Counted from the stretch's first letter, positions 18,198 to 26,684 are shown. The stretch: 64,000 nt of DNA from Thalassospira lohafexi (GCF_002844275.1 NZ_NXGX01000007.1:62001-126000), one strand, 5' to 3'. The notes: a model not told the origin generated them from the sequence alone. Made by a program: numbers and translations.

Positions 18198-18407
18198 ATG
18201 GCAACAGGTACCGTTAAATGGTTCAACGCAACTAAAGGTTTTGGTTTCATTCAGCCGGACGAAGGCGGAAATGACGTATTCCTGCACATCAGCGCCGTTG
18301 AACGCGCTGGTATGGGTCACCCGCAGGAAGGCGACAAAATCAATTACGAACTGCGTACCGACTCACGTTCGGGCCGCGTTTCGGCTGACGACCTGACGGC
18401 TGCTTAA
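18198..18407 (+). CDS. cspA: Cold-shock domain protein (CspA family)
   Basis: 69 residues, one OB-fold cold-shock domain with both RNA-binding motifs, KGFGFI (RNP1) and VFLHIS (RNP2). A strong ribosome site AAGGAG lies upstream of the ATG. It binds single-stranded RNA/DNA and melts RNA structure. It follows the DEAD-box helicase gene and is closed by the terminator at 18461-18490, so both may share a transcript. Which CspA paralogue it is cannot be told. Confidence 0.94.
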   Translation: MATGTVKWFNATKGFGFIQPDEGGNDVFLHISAVERAGMGHPQEGDKINYELRTDSRSGRVSADDLTAA

Positions 18408-18460
18408 TTTGGCTTGCCATTCCGAGTGAATGGCACCGAGTTAAACGAAGTTAAGTGAAG

Positions 18461-18490
18461 CCCCCATCCGGGAAACCGGGTGGGGGTTTT
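18461..18490 (+). terminator. Rho-independent terminator after cspA
   Basis: Stem CCCCCATCCGG (18461-18471) / CCGGGTGGGGG (18476-18486) with one wobble pair, GAAA tetraloop, then TTTT. Confidence 0.85.
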
Positions 18491-18493
18491 GCT

Positions 18494-19177
18494 TTAGGGG
18501 CGTAAAAAAGCGATCTGTGCTCTGGTCGCAGCACTTAATACATGAAAATGCATGGCATCGCGCGCGCCGGAAGGATTGTGTTCACGGACAAACCGCAAAA
18601 CCTGTTCGTGTTCCGATAAAGGGGCTGCTATGGCGGTCGCGTTGGCGAAAGGCAGCATCTGGTTTTCGTGAATGATGTGTGCGGCTGGATGCATGGCGTC
18701 GGCAAACATCGGGTTGCCCGATGCGGCCAGAAGAATTTCGTGAAATTCCGTATCGGCGGTGGCCGCCGCAATCAGGTCATCGCCATCAAGCGCATCGCGC
18801 ATATCGCTGATGCTGTCTTGTAGCGCTGCCAGATGTTCGTTGGTGCGCATTTGGGCGGCAAGGCCTGCGACATAGGGTTCGATAGCTAACCTGAACTGAT
18901 AGACCTGTGCTGCCTGCTGGTTGCGGTGCTGATCAAGCGGGATGTGGGTTTTACGGTCGGCAACGAAGACGCCTTTGCCTGCATGGGTGTGAACCATGCC
19001 CAGAGCTTCGAGTGTGGCAAGTGCCTCGCGCAGGCTGGTGCGGCTAATGCCAAGCTCGGCGGCAAGGCTGCGCTGGGCGGGCAGGGCCTCACCTGCCTTT
19101 AACTCCCGACGTTTGATCAGGTTTCGAATGTCTCGTGCGGCCCGTTCTGGCGCTGTTTCACTGCGTTTCATTTGCAT
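18494..19177 (-). CDS. GntR-family transcriptional regulator, FadR/FCD subfamily
   Basis: 227 residues. N-terminal winged helix: IKRRELKAGEALPAQRSLAAELGISRTSLREALATLEALGMVHTHAGKGVFVAD (about 20-75). The C-terminal all-helical FCD ligand domain (about 95-220) has the metal-site type residues in DTEFHEILLAASGN and HIIHENQ. The gene is divergent from an amino-acid ABC transporter, and a perfect palindrome at 19186-19198 just before its start fits the GntR operator type, so it likely controls itself and the transporter. The ligand may be the imported amino acid or a breakdown product. Confidence 0.9.
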   Translation of the reverse strand: MQMKRSETAPERAARDIRNLIKRRELKAGEALPAQRSLAAELGISRTSLREALATLEALGMVHTHAGKGVFVADRKTHIPLDQHRNQQAAQVYQFRLAIEPYVAGLAAQMRTNEHLAALQDSISDMRDALDGDDLIAAATADTEFHEILLAASGNPMFADAMHPAAHIIHENQMLPFANATAIAAPLSEHEQVLRFVREHNPSGARDAMHFHVLSAATRAQIAFLRP

Positions 19178-19185
19178 CCTTGCAT

Positions 19186-19198
19186 CTGGTCAGACCAG
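19186..19198. promoter_or_regulatory. GntR/FCD-type operator
   Basis: CTGGTC-A-GACCAG, perfect palindrome matching the TGGT-N3-ACCA pattern common to FadR-subfamily sites, centred 15 bp upstream of the gntR start codon. It would overlap the regulator's own ribosome-binding region and lies 173 bp from the transporter gene. Confidence 0.6.
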
Positions 19199-19371
19199 TT
19201 GAGTGTCTTTTTCTATCCTAAAATTCCCGGTTTTCCGATGAATAACTGTTTATAGGAACTGAATTTATGCTGAAGAACAAAATATTCATAGACATTAGAT
19301 GAATAAATATGCAGTTTTATATTTCGGTTAAAAAATATGCAAAATTCTCTTGGCAAAACGGGTAGAGGCAA

Positions 19372-20154
19372 ATGAAACAGTTCTTGAAAGTGGCCGTCGC
19401 CGCGGCGACGATATTGACAGCTCCCTTGGGGGCTGCTTGGGCAGGCGCGCTTGATACCATTGCTGAGGCGGGTGTCTTGAAAGTTGCGGTTCCGCAAGAC
19501 TTTCCGCCTTTTGGTACGGTTGGCACAGACATGCAACCAAAAGGCTATGACATTGATATGGCGGCACTGATTGCCGAGAATCTTGGTGTGGAGTTGGAGC
19601 TTGTCCCGGTCGCGTCAAGCAACCGTATTCCGTATCTGACCACCGGCAAGGTGGATCTGGTGATTTCCAGTCTTGGCAAAAACCCGGACCGCGAAAAGGT
19701 CATTGATTTTAGTGACCCATATGCACCGTTCTATAATGGTGTTTTTGGTCCGGCGGATTTTTCAGTCGAGAAGGCTGAGGATCTTTCGGGCATGTCGGTC
19801 GGTGTAACCCGTGGGGCGATTGAGGATCTTGAACTTTCGAAAATTGCGCCGTCGGATGTCGATATCAAACGCTACGAAGATAACAACGGCACGATTTCGG
19901 CATTCCTGTCGGGCCAGGTTGACCTGATTGCCACCGGAAATGTGACGGCGGCAGCAATCATTGAACGTGATCCGCCGCGTAAGCCAGAGCCGAAATTCCT
20001 GATCAAAAACTCTCCTTGCTATGTCGGTTTGAACAAAGATGAAGCCGCCTTCAAGGAAAAGATCAATGAGATCATTGCTACTTCAATTGCGGATGGCAGC
20101 CTCAATGAGATTGCCGTGAAATGGCTTGGTATTCCGTTGCCGAAAGAACTCTAG
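19372..20154 (+). CDS. Polar amino-acid ABC transporter, periplasmic binding protein
   Basis: 260 residues. Signal peptide MKQFLKVAVAAATILTAPLGAAWA, then an SBP_bac_3 domain: GVLKVAVPQDFPPFGTVGTDMQPKGYDIDMAALIAENLGVELELVPV, SSNRIPYLTTGKVDLVISSLGKNPDREKVIDFSDPY, and a second-lobe Arg/Asp set in GVTRGAIEDLEL. AGAGG precedes the start. It is the first gene of a four-gene importer (binding protein, two permeases, ATPase) and divergent from the GntR regulator. The amino acid transported cannot be read from the sequence. Confidence 0.92.
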   Translation: MKQFLKVAVAAATILTAPLGAAWAGALDTIAEAGVLKVAVPQDFPPFGTVGTDMQPKGYDIDMAALIAENLGVELELVPVASSNRIPYLTTGKVDLVISSLGKNPDREKVIDFSDPYAPFYNGVFGPADFSVEKAEDLSGMSVGVTRGAIEDLELSKIAPSDVDIKRYEDNNGTISAFLSGQVDLIATGNVTAAAIIERDPPRKPEPKFLIKNSPCYVGLNKDEAAFKEKINEIIATSIADGSLNEIAVKWLGIPLPKEL

Positions 20155-20191
20155 GCATTTTGACCTGACGGAAGGGGATCGTTGCAGATCA

Positions 20192-20863
20192 ATGGCATAT
20201 GCATTCGACTTTGGCGCCATCGTGCCGCATTGGGAATTACTGTTGGACGGTGCCATTCTGACCACTGAGCTGACAGTTGTCGGTGCAGTGGTTGGTGTTG
20301 GGTTGGGCATCATGGGGGCGTGGGCACGTGCATCACGCACCCCGGTGGTCAGCCAGATTGTCGGTGTATATGTTGAGTTGATTCGCAACACCCCGTTTCT
20401 GGTTCAATTGTTCTTTATCTTCTTTGGACTTCCGGCGTTGGGCCTGAAGCTGACCGAATTTCAGGCCGCTGTTTTGGCCATGATTGTCAATCTCGGTGCC
20501 TATTCGACCGAGATTGTCCGCGCGGGCATTCAGGCGGTGCCACACGGGCAACTAGAAGCCGCGCAAAGTCTTGCGATGAACAGGCTACAGATTTTTCGCT
20601 ATGTGATCATCCTGCCTGCGCTTCAGAAAATCTGGCCGGCACTTTCCAGTCAGATCGTGATTGTGATGTTGGGATCTTCTGTTTGTTCGCAGATTGCCGC
20701 CGAAGAGCTGACCTTTGGGGCGAACTATATTCAGGCTCTTAATTTTCGTGCGTTCGAAGTTTATTTCATCGTGACCGGTATTTATCTGGTGATGTCGATC
20801 CTGCTTCGGATGGTGCTGAAGGTTCTTGGCAACTATCTGTTTGAACGGCGGCGTCATGTCTGA
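20192..20863 (+). CDS. Amino-acid ABC transporter permease (HisM/GlnP family), first subunit
   Basis: 223 residues from ATG 20192 (MAYAFDFGAIVPHWELLLDG); the open frame upstream overlaps the binding-protein gene and is not expected to be used. Four to five hydrophobic segments, with YVELIRNTPFLVQLFFIFFGLPALG and the EAA loop EAAQSLAMNRLQIFRYVILPAL characteristic of polar amino-acid permeases. It overlaps the next permease gene (ATG at 20856, stop at 20861-20863) and so is translationally coupled. It pairs with that protein to form the membrane channel. Confidence 0.92.
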   Translation: MAYAFDFGAIVPHWELLLDGAILTTELTVVGAVVGVGLGIMGAWARASRTPVVSQIVGVYVELIRNTPFLVQLFFIFFGLPALGLKLTEFQAAVLAMIVNLGAYSTEIVRAGIQAVPHGQLEAAQSLAMNRLQIFRYVIILPALQKIWPALSSQIVIVMLGSSVCSQIAAEELTFGANYIQALNFRAFEVYFIVTGIYLVMSILLRMVLKVLGNYLFERRRHV

Positions 20864-21509
20864 ATTTTCAAATTGGGATATCATTTATAATCTTTTGATG
20901 GCTGCGCGCTGGACAGTGTTGCTATCCCTGACTGCTTTTGTTCTGGGTGGTTTGGTTGGCCTGTTACTTTTAATGGCCCGCACAGCAGGAGGCGCATGGG
21001 CAAAGGGGCTTGTTCGCTGTTATGTCGAACTGTTTCAGGGCACGCCGCTTTTGATGCAGCTGTTCATTGTTTTCTTCGGGTTGCCGCTTATTGGGCTGGA
21101 TATATCCCCCTGGATGGCGGCGATGTTGGGGTTAACATTGTTCACAAGCGCATTCCTGACCGAAATCTGGCGTGGGTGTGTCGAAGCTATTGGTAAGGGG
21201 CAGTGGGAAGCATCGACCAGCCTTGGCATGAAGTTTACTCAGCAAATGCGCTACATCATTTTGCCGCAGGCCATGCGCATTGCGGTTCCCCCGACGGTCG
21301 GGTTCTCAGTACAGGTGGTTAAGGGAACGGCGGTTGCATCAATCATTGGCTTTGTCGAACTGACTAAGGCGGGCACGATGATTACCAATGCGACTTACGC
21401 ACCCTTCACCGTTTATGGCTTTGTCGCTGTAATGTATTTTTTGATTTGTTATCCGCTGTCACTTTTTGCCCGCCACCTCGAAGGGAAGTTTCGTCATGTC
21501 GCTCGTTGA
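20856..21509 (+). CDS. Amino-acid ABC transporter permease, second subunit
   Basis: 217 residues from ATG 20856 (MSEFSNWDIIYNLLMAARW). Shares the YVELFQGTPLLMQLFIVFFGLPLIG motif and the EAA loop EASTSLGMKFTQQMRYIILPQAMR with its partner; the two differ elsewhere, so this is a heterodimeric channel. The 3' end overlaps the ATPase gene, whose start is at 21496. Confidence 0.92.
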   Translation: MSEFSNWDIIYNLLMAARWTVLLSLTAFVLGGLVGLLLLMARTAGGAWAKGLVRCYVELFQGTPLLMQLFIVFFGLPLIGLDISPWMAAMLGLTLFTSAFLTEIWRGCVEAIGKGQWEASTSLGMKFTQQMRYIILPQAMRIAVPPTVGFSVQVVKGTAVASIIGFVELTKAGTMITNATYAPFTVYGFVAVMYFLICYPLSLFARHLEGKFRHVAR

Positions 21510-22224
21510 ATTACATGCCATCCATAAAAGTTTTGGCGAGCTACAAGTCCTTAAGGGGATCGACCTTTCAATTGATGAGGGGCAGGTGATCGCGCTGATT
21601 GGCAAAAGCGGATCTGGCAAAAGCACGCTTTTGCGGACGATCAATGGGCTTGAAGTCATTGATGATGGTGCCATCATAGTTGATGGCAAGAAAATCAGTG
21701 ATCGCGATGCGGATCTTCTGGGATTGCGTCTGCAGGTCGGCATGGTGTTTCAGCAGTTCAACCTTTTCCCGCATTATACCGCGCTTGAAAATGTGATGCT
21801 GTCGCCACAGGTGGTCAAAAAGCAATCGAAGGCCGATGCCAGGAAAGTCGCAGAAGAAATGCTGATCAAGGTCGGTTTGGCCGACAAGATGATGCATTAT
21901 CCGGACCAGCTTTCGGGTGGGCAACAGCAACGCGTAGCCATCGCGCGGGCACTTGCCATGAAGCCCAAGGTTCTTTTGTGTGACGAGGTCACATCCGCAC
22001 TTGATCCCGAACTGGTTAACGAGGTGCTGGCGGTCGTGCGGCAACTGGCAGAAGAGGGCATGACTCTTGTCATGGTAACCCATGAAATGCGCTTTGCGCG
22101 TGAAGTGTGTGACAAGCTTGTCTTTATGCATCAGGGCCGCATTCACGAAACCGGCGACCCGGAAGAAGTCTTTGCCAATCCGAAAACACCGGAACTTTCA
22201 AGTTTTGTCGGTGGGTTGGCCTGA
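21496..22224 (+). CDS. Amino-acid ABC transporter ATP-binding protein (GlnQ family)
   Basis: 242 residues from ATG 21496, with GAAGGGAAG just upstream; it overlaps the second permease by 14 bp. Walker A GKSGSGKST, Q-loop VFQQFNLFPHYTALENV, signature LSGGQQQRVAIARALAMKP, Walker B LLCDEVTSALDPE, switch VTHEMRFAREVCD. It drives import by the preceding binding protein and permeases. Note DEVTSALDPE, the usual variant of this family. Last gene of the operon. Confidence 0.95.
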   Translation: MSLVELHAIHKSFGELQVLKGIDLSIDEGQVIALIGKSGSGKSTLLRTINGLEVIDDGAIIVDGKKISDRDADLLGLRLQVGMVFQQFNLFPHYTALENVMLSPQVVKKQSKADARKVAEEMLIKVGLADKMMHYPDQLSGGQQQRVAIARALAMKPKVLLCDEVTSALDPELVNEVLAVVRQLAEEGMTLVMVTHEMRFAREVCDKLVFMHQGRIHETGDPEEVFANPKTPELSSFVGGLA

Positions 22225-22262
22225 TTGCTTGACTTTGGTCGCGGTCTGCGGATGATCGCGCC

Positions 22263-22736
22263 ATGACCGACAGTAATGAAAAGACCCGCCCGCGTTTGTT
22301 TGTTGATGCCGATGCCTGTCCGGTAAAGGCCGAATGCGAACGTGTGGCTGAACGCCACCGGATCGAGATGATCGTGGTATCGAACGGTGGCATCCGTCCA
22401 TCACGCAATCCATTGATCCGAAATGTGATTGTGCCGCCCGAACCCGATGCGGCCGATGACTGGATCGCCGAGAACGCCCATGTGGGTGATGTGATTGTCA
22501 CCAGTGATATTCCGCTGGCATCGCGCGGGCTTGAAATTGGCGCGCGGGTTCTTAAAGCCAACGGGCAGGAATTCACCGAAGCCAATATTGGCAATGCACT
22601 TGCCGGGCGCGAAATTGCCGCCCATATGCGCGAAGTCACGGGTGAGCAGGGGCGCAATGCGGCCTTTACCCAGAAAGACAGATCAAAGTTTTCCAGTGCA
22701 CTTGAAGTCATGATGCAAGCCGTTTTGCGCGGTTAA
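22263..22736 (+). CDS. YaiI/YqxD family protein (UPF0178, DUF188)
   Basis: 157 residues. Conserved start FVDADACPVKAECERVAERH and core VIVTSDIPLASRGLEIGARVLKANGQEFTEANIGNALAGREIAAHMRE match the UPF0178 family, a PIN-like fold with an acidic pocket. Members are widespread but lack a settled function; a nuclease role is predicted by fold. It begins 38 bp after the ABC transporter ATPase gene and may be read through from it, but no functional link is evident. Confidence 0.88.
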   Translation: MTDSNEKTRPRLFVDADACPVKAECERVAERHRIEMIVVSNGGIRPSRNPLIRNVIVPPEPDAADDWIAENAHVGDVIVTSDIPLASRGLEIGARVLKANGQEFTEANIGNALAGREIAAHMREVTGEQGRNAAFTQKDRSKFSSALEVMMQAVLRG

Positions 22737-22752
22737 CTCCCCCTTAAAAGCT

Positions 22753-22829
22753 GCGGGCCGCCCAAGCACTTGGCATTGGGCGGCCCGCACACAGGTCCTG
22801 ATTTGTAAGGGAACTTAGTACAAATCAGG
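22753..22829. terminator. Two back-to-back hairpins in a convergent intergenic region
   Basis: First hairpin: perfect 13-bp GC-rich arms at 22753-22765 and 22776-22788 (GCGGGCCGCCCAA / TTGGGCGGCCCGC). Second: perfect 11-bp arms CCTGATTTGTA (22797-22807) and TACAAATCAGG (22819-22829). Neither has a clear T-run. They separate the YaiI gene from the convergent aldehyde dehydrogenase gene, probably as terminators. Confidence 0.6.
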
Positions 22830-22905
22830 CTTCCCCCCTGCGTAACTGAATATTCAACGAGGCTGCCGGGCGAAGGTTCCGCCCAACGTGTTTGGTTTTA
22901 CCGGT

Positions 22906-24363
22906 TTAGAACGGGTAGTGGCGTTTGCCGCTTTGGATGGTGATCCAGCGCATTTCGGTGAATTCATCAATCGATGCTCTTGATCCGAAACGGCCATACC
23001 CCGAAGATTTAACCCCGCCAAATGGCATCTGGGCTTCGTCCTGAACGGTTGGGCTGTTGATGTGGCAAATGCCGCTTTCAATACGTTTGGCAACGTCCAT
23101 CGCACGCGGAATGTTGGTTGAAAAGACCGCAGACGACAGGCCATATTCGCTGTCATTGGCAATGCGAACTGCTTCGTCTTCGTTCCCCGCACGAATGACG
23201 ACACAGATCGGGCCAAAGCTTTCTTCGGAATATATCTTCATTGCTGGCGTCACATGATCCAGAAGGGTGGCATCCATCAGCACACCGTCTTTGGCCTTGC
23301 CTGAACCCGCAACCAGTTTGGCACCTTTCGATACGGCGTCTTCAACCAGTTCTTCGATGCGTTTGACCGCCTCGACACTGACCACACCCCCAAGGATGTT
23401 TTCAGCCTTGGCCGGATCGCCCGCCGTAAGGGTTTTGGCTTTGGCGGCCAGTTTGGCGACAAAGTCATCGGCAACCGCATTGTCGACAATCAGACGTTCG
23501 GTCGACATGCAAATCTGGCCCTGGTTCATATAGGCGCCAAAGGCTGCACCATTGACCGCCTCGTCAAGGTCGGCATCGTCAAGGACAAGGAACGGTGCCT
23601 TGCCACCAAGCTCAAGCAGAACCGGCTTAAGGTGTTCAGCGCCGAGCTTGGCGATGATGCGCCCAACACGGGTTGAACCGGTAAAGTTGATGCGACGGAC
23701 TGCCGGATGGGCAATCAGGGCTTCGACGATTTCCGGAGCATCTTCGGGGGCGTTGGTCACGACGTTGACAACACCGGCCGGTGCACCCGCTTCGACAAGG
23801 CATTGCCCAATCAGGTGGTGCAGGGCAGGGCAAAGTTCAGACGCCTTAAGGATCACGGTATTGCCGCATGCCAACGGCATGGCAATCGCGCGTGTGCCCA
23901 GAATAACCGGAGCATTCCACGGGGCAATCCCCAGAACAACACCAACCGGCTGACGGATGCCCATGGCCATCAGGCCCGGCGTGTCGGACGGAATCAAATC
24001 ACCCTGAATCTGGGTGGTCATGCCACCGGCTTCGCGGAGCATGTTTGCCGCCAGATGGGCGTTAAAGCCACCCCACATGCGTGTGCTGCCGGTTTCATCA
24101 AGAACCAGCTGGCCAAATTCATCGCCCTTGGCTTCCATAATGTCGGCGGCTTTAAGCAATATCTTGCGGCGCGCACCCGGGCCCATTTTTGACCATTCAG
24201 GGAAGGCCGCAGCGGCTGCATCGGCGGCCTTGCGGGCATCAGCAGCATTGGCGGCGGCGGCAACTGTTGCGGTTTTGCCGGTGACGGGATTTTTACGTTC
24301 GAACGTACGGTTGTTCGCAGCGGTGACGTCTTCGTTATTAATCAACAATTTGACATCATTCAT
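22906..24363 (-). CDS. NAD(P)-dependent aldehyde dehydrogenase, vanillin/salicylaldehyde type
   Basis: 485 residues with GGAGGAAA before the ATG. ALDH hallmarks: PWNAPVILGTRAIAMPLACGNTVILK (cofactor), INFTGSTRVGR, general base Glu in LELGGKAPFLV, and catalytic Cys in NQGQICMSTERL. The sequence around the Cys and RIIAKLGAEHLKPVLLELGGK is like salicylaldehyde and vanillin dehydrogenases, so an aromatic aldehyde is likely. A divergent AraC regulator gene lies 316 bp away. Its relation to the xylose cluster is doubtful: 2-oxoglutarate semialdehyde dehydrogenases belong to another ALDH group. Confidence 0.85.
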   Translation of the reverse strand: MNDVKLLINNEDVTAANNRTFERKNPVTGKTATVAAAANAADARKAADAAAAAFPEWSKMGPGARRKILLKAADIMEAKGDEFGQLVLDETGSTRMWGGFNAHLAANMLREAGGMTTQIQGDLIPSDTPGLMAMGIRQPVGVVLGIAPWNAPVILGTRAIAMPLACGNTVILKASELCPALHHLIGQCLVEAGAPAGVVNVVTNAPEDAPEIVEALIAHPAVRRINFTGSTRVGRIIAKLGAEHLKPVLLELGGKAPFLVLDDADLDEAVNGAAFGAYMNQGQICMSTERLIVDNAVADDFVAKLAAKAKTLTAGDPAKAENILGGVVSVEAVKRIEELVEDAVSKGAKLVAGSGKAKDGVLMDATLLDHVTPAMKIYSEESFGPICVVIRAGNEDEAVRIANDSEYGLSSAVFSTNIPRAMDVAKRIESGICHINSPTVQDEAQMPFGGVKSSGYGRFGSRASIDEFTEMRWITIQSGKRHYPF

Positions 24364-24679
24364 GGCGTTTCCTCCGAATCTCGTGAAAGAGATGGTTTTC
24401 CTGATTGCGCCTTGATTTCAGAGGGGTAGGCAAAGATAGATCAGTTTCTACTTTGGGGATCAAAGTAAATAGATGCGTACCCTCCCGCCCATTAGTTCGC
24501 AAATGCACAATAATGGGAGCGCAAATTTTTGTGTGTTTTTGTTTTTGTCGTTATTTCAAGCGTGCCCTTAGTAGGCGATGGAACGCATCCAATGTAAAGA
24601 TACCTAAATTGACATTTTAAGACGAAAAATTGTACATTTATGCATATAACTATTTGGAATAACACCGGGTGAAAATGGC
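24364..24679. other. 316-bp divergent regulatory region (aldehyde dehydrogenase / AraC)
   Basis: It contains an inverted repeat TACTTTG (24449-24455) / CAAAGTA (24461-24467), a longer pair CCCATTA (24488-24494) / TAATGGG (24511-24517), and a direct repeat CGCAAAT at 24498-24504 and 24520-24526, spaced 22 bp, about two helical turns. Direct repeats with this spacing are typical AraC-family half-sites. The rest toward the AraC gene is AT-rich. Confidence 0.55.
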
Positions 24680-25657
24680 ATGGATAACAGATCTACCCAA
24701 TTTGTACCTGTTTCCAGTGCTGTAGAGTCGGGCGACTCACTTTTTGCCAATCCGATGCCGGTAACAAGTCAGGCCATGATCGACAGGTTTGATCGCAGCC
24801 TGTCCGCCCAGCAATGGGTGATGAATGATCCGGGGCGTCGGGATCGATGCTATGGCGTATTACTCCTGTCCGGGCGTGCGCAAATCCAATTGCGCCAGGG
24901 TACAATTGAGGCAAAAGCACCCGCATTGATCTGGTTGCCACTTGGCGAGACACAGGCGGTTTCGGTCACAGCGGGGGCCGATGGGTATGTGCTATCAGTG
25001 GCAGATGATCTTGTCGCACGCTCTTGCGGGAACCCGGGTGGGGGCATCGCAGGGGCAGCGGGCGGCGGGTTGCCGCTGCGTTTTGCTGCCGATACCGTCC
25101 ATGTGGTTTCCCTGACTGACGGCGACCGTGATCACGCGCTTTTAAGCAGTAGCTTTGATGCGATCAGATCCGAACTGATGCATAATGCGCTGGGGGCCAG
25201 CGTGGTGGTCGGAGCACAGCTTCAGGTTATTCTGACGATGGTGGTACGTCTTGCGCAGGGGGTGATGGAACAACAACGTCATCAGCATGGTCCGGGCTCC
25301 ATCACCTTTCAGCGGTTTTTGCAGGTTCTGGAATTGCATTTTCGCGAACACTGGAATGTTGCCGATTATGCTCGCGCGCTTGGCATCAGTGAAAGACGAC
25401 TTGGATCGGCGGTTCTGCGTGCGACGGGCAAGCCGCCACTTATGATCGTGCATGAGCGGGTCATTCGGGATGCCTGCATGCGGCTGGAACAGTCCCCGCT
25501 GGGCGTGGCGCAGATTGCATATGGTTTGGGATTTCGTGATCCGGCCTATTTCAGTCGGTTTTTCAAACGCTATATCGGGGAGGCACCGGGGGCATATCGC
25601 CGCTTGCGCCGGGCCGAAGAACGGGTTCCTGATAATACCTTTGCTGCTTGGCCATAA
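24680..25657 (+). CDS. AraC-family transcriptional regulator
   Basis: 325 residues. The N-terminal half (about 40-190) is a cupin-like effector domain (YGVLLLSGRAQIQLRQGTIEAKAPALIWLPLGE). The C-terminal AraC domain (about 215-310) has both helix-turn-helix units: WNVADYARALGISERRLGSAVLRATGKPP and LGVAQIAYGLGFRDPAYFSRFFKRYIGEAPGAYRR. It is divergent from the aldehyde dehydrogenase gene, and paired repeats in the shared region fit its binding site, so it probably activates that gene in response to an aromatic compound. Effector not readable. Confidence 0.9.
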   Translation: MDNRSTQFVPVSSAVESGDSLFANPMPVTSQAMIDRFDRSLSAQQWVMNDPGRRDRCYGVLLLSGRAQIQLRQGTIEAKAPALIWLPLGETQAVSVTAGADGYVLSVADDLVARSCGNPGGGIAGAAGGGLPLRFAADTVHVVSLTDGDRDHALLSSSFDAIRSELMHNALGASVVVGAQLQVILTMVVRLAQGVMEQQRHQHGPGSITFQRFLQVLELHFREHWNVADYARALGISERRLGSAVLRATGKPPLMIVHERVIRDACMRLEQSPLGVAQIAYGLGFRDPAYFSRFFKRYIGEAPGAYRRLRRAEERVPDNTFAAWP

Positions 25658-25805
25658 GGTGTTTGTCGTGAAAATGTATCGACGTCTCACAGGGTTTTGA
25701 ACGACCTGCTGACTTGCTATGCCATTTTTTGATCTTATTTCTCGTCTGTCATCGTACCAGTATAGACAAAACGTCATCGCAGTTGAATTCAGACAGGATT
25801 ATTTG

Positions 25806-26627
25806 GTGAAAAAAGGCAGAACCCTACTTCTTGGCCTTCTGGCAGTACTTGTGTTGCCGTTCGGGATCAGTTTGGCCGAAGACCCGCCGGGCGAGAAAAC
25901 CAAAGAAAAATACACATGGCGCACGGCACCGCGCCACTCATCAGGCGTGGCACCAGATCCGGTAGCCCTTAAAAATCAGGCCGTCATCATGGTTATGGCG
26001 GCCAATACATTCGGGTGGCGCGGGTATTTTGCCGTTCATCCGTGGGTGATTTTCAAACGTGCCGGTGAAACCAGTTATAGCCGCTATGATGTGGTGGGCT
26101 GGGGCGGCGGCAATGTGGTGCGCAAGAATTATGCGCTGCCTGATGGGCTTTGGTTTGGTTCCAAGCCGCAAGTGCTGGTTGATCAACGCGGCGAGGCGGC
26201 CGCGCAATTGATCCCACAGATCGAAGCCGCCATTCAAAGCTATCCGTTCCCAAGCACCTATCGCAGTTATCCGGGCCCCAACAGCAACACCTTTGTTGCC
26301 CATATTGGTCGTGAAGTGCCCGATCTGGACCTTGATATGCCAGCCAATGCAATTGGCAAGGACTACCGACGGATCACAAACCCGGTGGGGATGTCATCAA
26401 GCGGTCAGGGTTTTCAGGCAAATCTTCTGGGTGTGTTTGGGTTTTCTGTCGGGTTGGAAGAAGGGATCGAACTTAATCTTCTTGGATTGAATGTCGGGAT
26501 TGATTTTAACCGGCCAGCCTTGCGCCTACCCTCTATTGGCCGTCTTGGCATGGACAATGTTGCCCAACCTGAAACCGATGCTGGCGCGGAGACAGCTGAG
26601 GCTGACGGGACGAAGGTCGTGCAGTAA
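25806..26627 (+). CDS. DUF3750 family protein
   Basis: 273 residues from a GTG at 25806, chosen because it has CAGGA upstream and gives a normal signal peptide (MKKGRTLLLGLLAVLVLPFGISLAE); an upstream start at 25719 would bury that segment. The body has FGWRGYFAVHPWVIFKRAGETSYSRYDVVGWGG and YRSYPGPNSNTFVAHIGREVPDL, the Trp/Tyr-rich signature of DUF3750 proteins. The YPGPNSNTF motif resembles peptidase-like or acyl-transfer active-site regions, but no activity is established. Probably periplasmic or membrane-anchored. The C terminus (Val/Glu/Thr rich) is not conserved. Confidence 0.75.
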   Translation: MKKGRTLLLGLLAVLVLPFGISLAEDPPGEKTKEKYTWRTAPRHSSGVAPDPVALKNQAVIMVMAANTFGWRGYFAVHPWVIFKRAGETSYSRYDVVGWGGGNVVRKNYALPDGLWFGSKPQVLVDQRGEAAAQLIPQIEAAIQSYPFPSTYRSYPGPNSNTFVAHIGREVPDLDLDMPANAIGKDYRRITNPVGMSSSGQGFQANLLGVFGFSVGLEEGIELNLLGLNVGIDFNRPALRLPSIGRLGMDNVAQPETDAGAETAEADGTKVVQ

Positions 26628-26649
26628 TTGCGATCATGCGTGGACAGAA

Positions 26650-26684
26650 AAAAGCCTGTAGGCCGAAAGGTGCTACGGGCTTTT
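26650..26684. terminator. Bidirectional terminator
   Basis: AAAAGCCTGTAG (26650-26661) pairs with CTACGGGCTTTT (26673-26684), one wobble pair. A/T runs on both sides serve the DUF3750 gene and the convergent tspO gene. Confidence 0.75.

Noticed and set aside
22906-24363. Aldehyde dehydrogenase as the missing semialdehyde dehydrogenase of the xylose pathway
   Set aside because: It is 15 kb away, divergent from its own AraC regulator, and its catalytic region resembles vanillin/salicylaldehyde dehydrogenases.
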